This document shows, one piece after another, positions 27,537-33,901 of a stretch of DNA of 33,901 nt. A model generated the notes under the pieces. It saw only the letters and a program-made list of their open reading frames with translations. It did not search any database and was not told the origin of the DNA. The position numbers were made by a program, and so were the translations under genes. Source of the stretch: Willaertia magna (taxonomy: Eukaryota; Heterolobosea; Eutetramitea; Acrasida; Naegleriidae); the NCBI GenBank assembly GCA_902984215.1, contig CADWAF010001283.1, positions 1 through 33,901 of the forward strand. The letters run 5' to 3'. Position 1 is the first letter of the stretch. Every line of letters starts with the position of its first letter.

Positions 27537-29079
27537 TCAGAAATTAAAAATCACATCTGTTAAAATAGTATCATTATAAACATGTCTTTCCAAATTTGAA
27601 AAAAATCTTAAATAATCACGTGATTCTTTGCTTTTAAAATATAAAATAGTATGACTGAATCCAGTGACAATTGTTGGAATAATATTATCATTTAAATTTC
27701 TTGTATTCTTGATAATTTCTTCCATTTCATAATGTCTTACAATAGCTGTGGAATCTTTAACTATATCTTTTGGAAGACCTAATTCATAAAAAGAATTGTA
27801 ACCAGAACAATAAACTTGATATTCTTTTGTAATAAAAAAGAAAGCAGACACTCCAGCAATAGAAATAACTTCTTGTGTTTCAGGAATGTCTTCTGACAAT
27901 TCAAATGTATCCAAAGATGATAAAGTAACTATTCTTCCTGAATGCTTATTTTCCTTTGCTAACTTTGCAAATGCTTTTAAAATTTGTTAAAATATTGTAA
28001 TTTAAAATTGACATACCATTTGTTGAACCAAAATGAATCTTTTCAAATGGTGAGAATGTTGATCCAATTTTTTTAAACCCTTCATGTGAATTTTTGTAAA
28101 CGTTACCTAAATTAGATAATAGCAAAGAATAACTTGTACCTAAACTCATGTCAATAATTTTTTCATGTTCTTCCCAATTCATAAATGTACTTTTTGTGAA
28201 CTCTGAAATTGAGCCACCCATTATTCCTCTCTTAATACCAAGTTGAGATGTTGTATTACTTCCACATCCATAAACAATTCCCTTTTCTTTTTACGTTTGT
28301 AAATATTAACAATAAGTTAATAATAAATAAATTACATACTAGTTAATAATAAAACACTTTCATATCCACAAACAATTTTATCTATTGTATCATTCTCTCC
28401 TAAAAATTTTAAATCAACTGTTCTTGGTGGATAGACATTTGATTCTTTTATTTTTCCTAATCCCAATGGCTTTTAAAGTTTATGTATATGTAAGTATTAA
28501 ACTTTTTGTGGTTTTAATATTGAACTTACATTATTGTTATTTTTACCACAAACATATAAATATTGTTTATCTTGAATTTCTTCAAGAAAATAACTGAAAT
28601 ATGCACCACATGATATGTTTACAATGTGTTTGTGATCAAAGAATGGAATTCTTGTTATTCCTTGTAAATTATCACAATGATCTAATCCAAGTTGTCCAGA
28701 GCTGTTGAAATGTTATGATTTAATGAATTCAACAATTAAAACATACCTATTTTGACCAGCTCCATAAACAACATTCGATCTTGTTACAAAAATTGTAAAA
28801 TGGTCACCAGCTCCAATCCATTTTATTTTGTCACCAAACGGAAATATTTCTCTTTCATTAATTGGTGTTAAAGAATTAATAGTGCCATCTTTATTATCAA
28901 TTATTAACTGTCCATCACTGGATTTACCACAAACCCCTGAAAAATTAATGTATTTTGGTGGTTTAAATATTTTATAATTATTTTAAATTAAAATTTCATT
29001 GTGTTAATTATCAATAAATACACTTACATATAGTTTCTGGACTACAAAGAGCTTTCTTCTCAACCGACAAGTATTCCAT
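27537..29079 (-). CDS. RCC1-like protein, six exons, 416 aa
   Basis: Minus-strand exons 29079-29028, 28936-28747, 28701-28530, 28469-28340, 28286-28017 and 27973-27537 join to one frame of 416 codons plus stop. The introns are 91, 45, 60, 53 and 43 nt; all begin GTAAGT or GTATGT and end AG. RCC1 blades are clear: IWVCGKSSDGQL across the first junction, VVYGAGQNSSGQLGLD across the second, ISCGAYFSYFLEE, VCGYESVLLLT, IVYGCGSNTTSQLG and VYCSGYNSFYELGL. The C-terminus ends LTDVIFNF, the shared BTB-strand-1-like tail. The 4923-5790 pseudogene is a truncated copy. Divergent from the 29257 gene, 177 bp between start codons. Confidence 0.88.
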
Positions 29080-29256
29080 TATTGTTTTCGGGTATTTTTT
29101 TTTAAAAAATATAATATTTTTTTTCTTCTTTTAATATTCTTCTGCTTTTGTAATGGCTTTTGATTTTAACTCTTAGTATAATATTAATTGCTTAACAATA
29201 AATATTTATAAACATTGTTGTAAACTTTGTAATAAATAAAAAATTTTTAAAAAAAA

Positions 29257-30350
29257 ATGGAACTGCAGGGCATTAACCATTCCACAAAGTACCACTTAAA
29301 TATTCCTAAAATCAAATTGTTAAAATATAATTTACATCATTTCGTTATTGTAACAATAAACAATGAAGTATATGTCTACGGAGATAATAAATATGGAATA
29401 ATTGGACTTGGTAGCCTAAATAAAGTTACAAAAATTGTAAAAATTAATAATTTTAATATTGGAAATATTAAAACTTTAGATTGTGGTAAATATTTCACAA
29501 TTATTGTAAACGATAACAGTGATATTTATAGCTGGATATATTTTTGATGTTTTTCAGAGCAGAGAGTTTAAATTATTTAAAGATTTAAATTTTAATGAGG
29601 AAATTAAGAAAGTTAAATGGAAATAATTATATAATTGTTTTAACAAATAAAAATTATATTTATGGATTAGGAGAAAATGGATACGGACAATTAGGGTTGC
29701 CAGAAATTAAATATTGTAAAAAATTTACAAAACTTACAGACCTAAAAGTTAAAGATGTACAATGTGGATTAGATCATACTATTTTACTTGATTTTAATAA
29801 TGATATTTATACAACAGGTTGTAATTCCTTAGGACAATTAGGTTTAATTAGTAATGATTACGAAATACATGAATTTACAAAAGTTGTAAACTTTAAAGCT
29901 ATTAAAGTATTTGCATCACGCTGTAATTCGTTTATCTTAACAGAAAATAACAAATTATATGGAGCTGGCCTTAATAGATTTGGTCAACTTGGAATGGGCC
30001 AAAAGAATAGTTCAAGTAAATTTATGAAACTTAAATTAACACATTGTAATGAAAAAACGGAAATTTTAAAATCATTTGGTCAATATACCTGTGTTGCAAA
30101 TGACAGTGATATTTATTTTAGCGGGAAAAGTGAGTTATTAGGCATTATTAATTGCTATCATTTTACAAAATTTTCATTTGGCAGCATATATTACTACAGA
30201 TATCCAATATTAATGGGCAATAATATTTTTATTTTATGCTGCGATTATAAAATTTTGAACGAAACAGAAGAAGAGGAAAATAATTTATTGAATTTAAATT
30301 TATTACAAAAGTTACAAAATGGACAACTAATTGATATTGAATTTAATTAA
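29257..30350 (+). pseudogene. RCC1-like gene with two frameshifts
   Basis: ATG at 29257 opens a frame with RCC1 blades (VYVYGDNKYGIIGLG) up to SDIYSW. There it shifts at 29535 and continues YIFDVFQSREFKLFKDLNF to IKKVKW, then shifts again at 29620 and continues NNYIIVLTNKNYIYGLGENG to a normal family tail (GQLIDIEFN). Both breaks follow a Trp codon and would be healed by GG in TGGGGA. With both skipped the length is about 363 residues, normal for the family. An intron cannot replace these breaks without deleting a conserved blade. It may be a young pseudogene or an assembly error in G runs. Its 3' end overlaps the next gene. Confidence 0.75.
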
Positions 30351-31557
30351 TTATAACATCAACTAATATATTATTTCTTTGAAATTTCTTTAAATTTAAA
30401 ATAAAACATTCAGTTGAATCTTCTTTTAATTCTTTAAAATCAATTTTATAATCACTTTCCACAATTATTTTCTTTTTCATACTAAAATAAATAATATTTA
30501 AAAATTTATTTTCCTCAAATTGTAATAATTTTGTAAATCCCATATAATATTCATTAAAACTTAATAGTCCAGATACAAACAACTCATTATTTAAAGTTAA
30601 AGCCATAGTACCATTCACGAATGGAAATACAACTTTAACATTTGACATAATTTTTGTAAAAACTAAACATTTTTCCATTTCAATTCCTAATTTACAATGT
30701 GAACCATCTCCAGTAACATACAACTCATTATTAAAATTTAAAAATAAACCACAAAATCTTTCACAATAAATTTCTTTCACTTTACAATCAACATTAATCT
30801 TTGTAAATTTACTTCTATTAATTGTATCCCCCAACCCTAAACCTCCTTTTTCATTATAACCAACTCCATAAATACTTCCATTATCAGTTAATAATAACAT
30901 GTGATTATACCCTAATTGAATATCCTTAATAAACAACTGTTGTTCTTTATTACTGTAAGGTAAGATAGTATCTAATAATTGGAAAGATGTACAACCAGCT
31001 GTATCATCATCTGTAAATCCACCTAATTGTCCAAATTCATCATTTCCACATCCATAAATTAGGTTTTTATTTGTTACAATGATTGAAGCATAGTATTGAC
31101 ATCTTATAAATTTAATTTTTTCATCTTTAAATGTTTTTGTAAAATTAATTTTTGTAAATTCATCTAAATGATAAATATCATAATCACCAAGTCCTAACTG
31201 TCCATAACAATTTAATCCAGTCGAATATATTTCATTTAAATTATTTATTAAAATACTGTGATAAGGTCCACAACAAATAAATTTAACATTTTCTTTAACT
31301 TTTATAAAATTTTGTAAAGTTTTAAAATTTTCACAATTTAAACCACATTGTCCTACATCATTTAATCCATACATATAAAGATCTCCATCTTCTGTTAATA
31401 AAGCAATATTTTCATAACCTTGTGAAATTTGTTTAATTTTAATATTTGGATTAATATCATTTATTATTGGCAAATCATTTAATGATGGTTGCGTTCCGAG
31501 GTGTGATGTCAATTCAACAAGTTTTAGCATTTTTTTAATTTTTTTAAGGTCTTTCAA
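30343..31557 (-). CDS. RCC1-like beta-propeller protein, 404 aa, single exon
   Basis: ATG at 31557, TAA at 30345-30343. At least five well-formed RCC1 blades are visible, for example LYMYGLNDVGQCGL, IYSTGLNCYGQLGLGDY, IYGCGNDEFGQLGG and IYGVGYNEKGGLGLGD. A Lys/Leu-rich N-terminus of about 40 residues precedes them. The C-terminus ends NNILVDVIIN. It converges with the frameshifted RCC1 gene, with an 8-bp overlap containing both stop codons. It is divergent from the decayed F-box/LRR copy with 41 bp between start codons, so both must share a very compact promoter. Cellular role unknown. Confidence 0.9.
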   Translation of the reverse strand: MKDLKKIKKMLKLVELTSHLGTQPSLNDLPIINDINPNIKIKQISQGYENIALLTEDGDLYMYGLNDVGQCGLNCENFKTLQNFIKVKENVKFICCGPYHSILINNLNEIYSTGLNCYGQLGLGDYDIYHLDEFTKINFTKTFKDEKIKFIRCQYYASIIVTNKNLIYGCGNDEFGQLGGFTDDDTAGCTSFQLLDTILPYSNKEQQLFIKDIQLGYNHMLLLTDNGSIYGVGYNEKGGLGLGDTINRSKFTKINVDCKVKEIYCERFCGLFLNFNNELYVTGDGSHCKLGIEMEKCLVFTKIMSNVKVVFPFVNGTMALTLNNELFVSGLLSFNEYYMGFTKLLQFEENKFLNIIYFSMKKKIIVESDYKIDFKELKEDSTECFILNLKKFQRNNILVDVIIN

Positions 31558-32006
31558 ATTCTTGTAAACACTCGATTTTTAAATAATTAATTTAAAAAAT
31601 GTCTGAAAGAACGTTAAAGAAAAGAAAGATTAATTCTCTTCCTTTAGTGTTGACAATATTGATATTAGAAGAAATAGTATTTGAAATTTCAAAATTTATT
31701 GATAAAATTAGAGATTATTTAAATTTAGCACAAATTAATAAAGAATGTTATAATTTATTTACAACAAAATATTTAACTTCTTTAAATGAATTATTTAAAA
31801 GAAATAAAATTCAATATAAACCAATAATGGAACCAAAATATTTACATAAAATAAATTATTTAACTATAAAAAATATTGATAGAAACGTATTACAAAATTT
31901 TAAACATTTAAAAAGTTTTCAAATTACTAAATTTAAAATTAAAGATAATGATTTAGAGGACTTTAAAATTTAACTGAATTGAGTATTAAAGAGTATAATA
32001 AATTTA

Positions 32007-32338
32007 GGATTTTAATTGGTTAATATAAATAAAAATAATATTAATTAATAAAATTAAAAAAAAGTCTATTTTTTTTACAATTTTTTATTTTTTTTATTTA
32101 CTATAAAAAAAAGCGCGATTTTTTAAAGAAAAAATGAAAAATTTTGATATTTATATGAAATCATTTAATATTAATATTAAATGATATCTCATTTTTTGAG
32201 ATTTTTGTCGCATTTTTAAAAGTTTTAAAAATTAAAATATATAGCTCACCAAAAATCTATATTTATATTAAATAAAAATATAGAATCTATAAGGCTTTTA
32301 TTTATTTTAATAAAAATTTACATAATTGGAATTCTAAG
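32007..32338. mobile_element. 332-bp AT-rich insertion with 9-bp imperfect target duplication
   Basis: It interrupts the LRR copy exactly within a sequence that is single in the intact gene (ATGAATTTA). The left flank is ATAAATTTA (31998-32006) and the right flank ATGAATTTA (32339-32347). It has no open frame and no clear terminal inverted repeats. It contains a perfect 26-bp palindrome (32160-32185) and an unusual AAAGCGCGATTTTTT. An 8-9 bp duplication would fit hAT-, MULE- or Merlin-type MITEs; without TIRs this stays open. Confidence 0.6.
32160..32185. repeat. Perfect 26-bp palindrome
   Basis: The half-site ATCATTTAATATT is followed immediately by its reverse complement, with no loop. It lies in the middle of the 332-bp insertion. 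Confidence 0.9.
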
Positions 32339-33348
32339 ATGAATTTAATGGTTTTTGTTTTTTAAATTTAAAAAAGTTACAAAAAGTAAAAATTAATTGT
32401 AGTTACAAGTTAAATAGTGGACATTTATTACATTTAAAAAATGTATAAAAATTAACATTAATAATATATAATAATTTTATTAGTAACTGTTTACAAAAAT
32501 TACAACAATTAACTTCTTTAAAAATTGTTGAAACGCATTTAAATGTTGATTGTTTAAATACTTTAATAAATTTAAAAAAGTTACATTTATTTTATTTTGA
32601 TAAGATTTCAAATTATAATTTTTTAAATAATTTAATTAATTTACAAACATTAAAAACAAATAGTGATACTTTAAAAGATAAAAATTTAAAGAATTTAAAG
32701 AATTTAACATATTTAAAATTATATAATCATAGTAAATATATTACAGGTGAATGTTTTAATTCTTTAAATAATTTAGAATATTTTTATTGTAAAAAAACTT
32801 TATTGAAATTGAAAGAAAAAAATTTAAAACATTTATCTAAATTAAAAGCTTTACATTTAGATGATTATAATTGTGAAAATGTACAATATTTAAATCAACT
32901 TTATGATTTAAAAATAAATTTTAGTTTCAATATTTATGGAGAATATTTAATAGAATTAAATTATTTAACTAATTTAAATCTTTCATTTACAAATATAGAA
33001 AATCAATATTTATATCATTTAAATAGATTAAAAACTTTAAATTTATTTCATTGTAACAAAATAGATGGTGATTGTTTATTATAATTATGTAATTTAACAG
33101 AGTTAAACATTGAAAATACAAATATTACAGAAAATTATTTAGTAAATTTAATTAAAATTAAAAAATTAAACATAAATGAATACCATAAAGTAGTTTTTGG
33201 TCAATTTTTTATATAAATGAATAATTTACAATCTTTACAGATTTACAACAATACTTACACAAATGAAAAAACTCTTTCTCAAATGAAATATTTCCTTAAT
33301 CAAAAAAACATTCTCTATTTATCACTTTACAAACAAGTTTCATTATTA

Positions 33349-33901
33349 AGGAGGGTTGATTATGATTATTTAGTAATCAGTTTATTTAAAAATTATTAAA
33401 TTGTAAATAATTAATTATAATTAAATAAACTAATTATTAGAAATTAATCAATTTTTATCAAATAATCAATTTTTTATCAATTAATCAGTTCTAACTGAAA
33501 TAATTGATTTTAATTATAAAAATCAGTCCTGATTAATTAATAAAAAATTAATTTTTTTCAAAAACTAACCCACAAAAAAAAACACACCTAATACAAAACA
33601 CAAAAATAAATTAAATTTTTTAGTTTAAACAAAAAATATAAAAAATTAATAAAAAATAAAACAATAAATATAAAATATAAATATATTTAATTGTTTTTTT
33701 ATAATAAATTGTTTTTTTTTAGATTCAGCAGTTATTTTAGTTTTATATTTTATTTTCTTGACTTATTTTTATTTTCTAAATACTAAAGGCCAACATTTTT
33801 TTTTCTTTGTTATGGTTTCAATAATTTTTTTAATTTTTCTTCAATTAATTTTTTGAAAATATTCGTAAAAATTTTTGGCGCTAAAAAAATCCGTAAAAAT
33901 T
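33349..33901. other. Very AT-rich tail without recognisable genes
   Basis: After homology to the LRR gene ends, the sequence is mostly A and T, with many short self-complementary runs such as repeated TTATCAATTAATCA-type pieces near 33450-33530. One short open continuation ends at 33399. No conserved coding signal was seen. A TTTTTGGCGCTAAAAAA motif near the right edge is the only GC-rich spot. Confidence 0.6.

Larger units (their letters stand above)
31599..33348 (+). pseudogene. Decayed inverted copy of the F-box/LRR gene 3190-4815
   Basis: The first 124 codons are nearly the same as in the intact gene (MSERTLKKRKINSLPLVLTI). A 1-bp loss near 31968 then breaks the frame. A 332-bp insertion at 32007-32338 splits the next LRR. 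Beyond it homology continues to about 33348 (LSQMKYFLNQ ... LYKQVSLLR) with further lesions, including TAA at 32446, 33082 and 33214 where the intact gene has CAA, GAA and CAA. The acidic linker and coiled coil are missing. The 5' end is 41 bp from the divergent RCC1 gene. Confidence 0.9.

Noticed and set aside
29506..29557. A possible 52-nt GT-AG intron in the frameshifted RCC1 gene
   Set aside because: It is in phase, but it would remove the conserved blade sequence VNDNSDIYSW, and the second break at 29620 would remain. A frameshift after SDIYSW explains the alignment better.
33350..33901. A replication origin or centromere-like AT tract at the right edge
   Set aside because: The sequence is AT-rich with small palindromes, but similar composition is common in this genome's intergenic DNA and no specific motif supports such a role.

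Overview
The window looks like nuclear DNA of an AT-rich, free-living protist, most probably a heterolobosean amoeboflagellate of the Naegleria type. The evidence is eukaryotic gene structure (GT-AG introns of 43-91 nt with almost no polypyrimidine tract), TATA-like boxes, a eukaryotic RAD52, mitochondrial-type proteins, and dense families of RCC1-like, F-box/LRR, BTB and protein-kinase genes. The genus is inferred from gene content and composition; a dictyostelid-like amoeba is a weaker alternative. No bacterial genes, CRISPR arrays, rRNA or intact tRNA were seen.

Layout. Positions 1-6750 are a rearranged multigene-family block: a partial gene at the left edge, a 3' fragment of an RCC1 gene, an intact three-exon RCC1-like gene (497-1800), an intact single-exon RCC1-like gene (2081-3118, minus), an intact F-box/LRR gene (3190-4815, minus), a truncated and internally scrambled RCC1 pseudogene (4923-5790, minus) and a broken kinase fragment (5844-6743). 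Positions 6886-20351 are an ordinary core block of intact, closely packed genes: an Elongin-C-like BTB/LRR protein, a longin-like protein with one intron, a quadruple CX9C protein resembling NDUFA8, RAD52, a predicted pseudokinase, a mitochondrial membrane ATPase, a GPI-anchored surface protein and a 1300-residue protein of unknown function.

Positions 20457-27443 hold one long dead gene (F-box, LRRs, helical part, MATH-like C-terminus). It is split by a 3.68 kb inserted element with 12-bp terminal inverted repeats and an AAT target duplication. The element carries two tandem copies of a decayed Ser/Thr-rich gene with a protein-kinase-like hinge sequence.

Positions 27537-33350 are a second RCC1/LRR block: an intact six-exon RCC1 gene, a frameshifted RCC1 gene, an intact RCC1 gene whose 3' end overlaps the previous one by 8 bp, and an inverted, decayed copy of the F-box/LRR gene with its own 332-bp insertion. 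The last 500 bp are very AT-rich with no recognisable gene.

The two family blocks share paralogous material (RCC1 and F-box/LRR in different orientations), so they appear to exchange and duplicate sequence. No operon-like system is visible. The points most worth following are the Elongin-C/VHL-box/LRR fusion, the RCC1 proteins that all stop inside what looks like the first strand of a BTB domain, and the composite element carrying a kinase-like gene.
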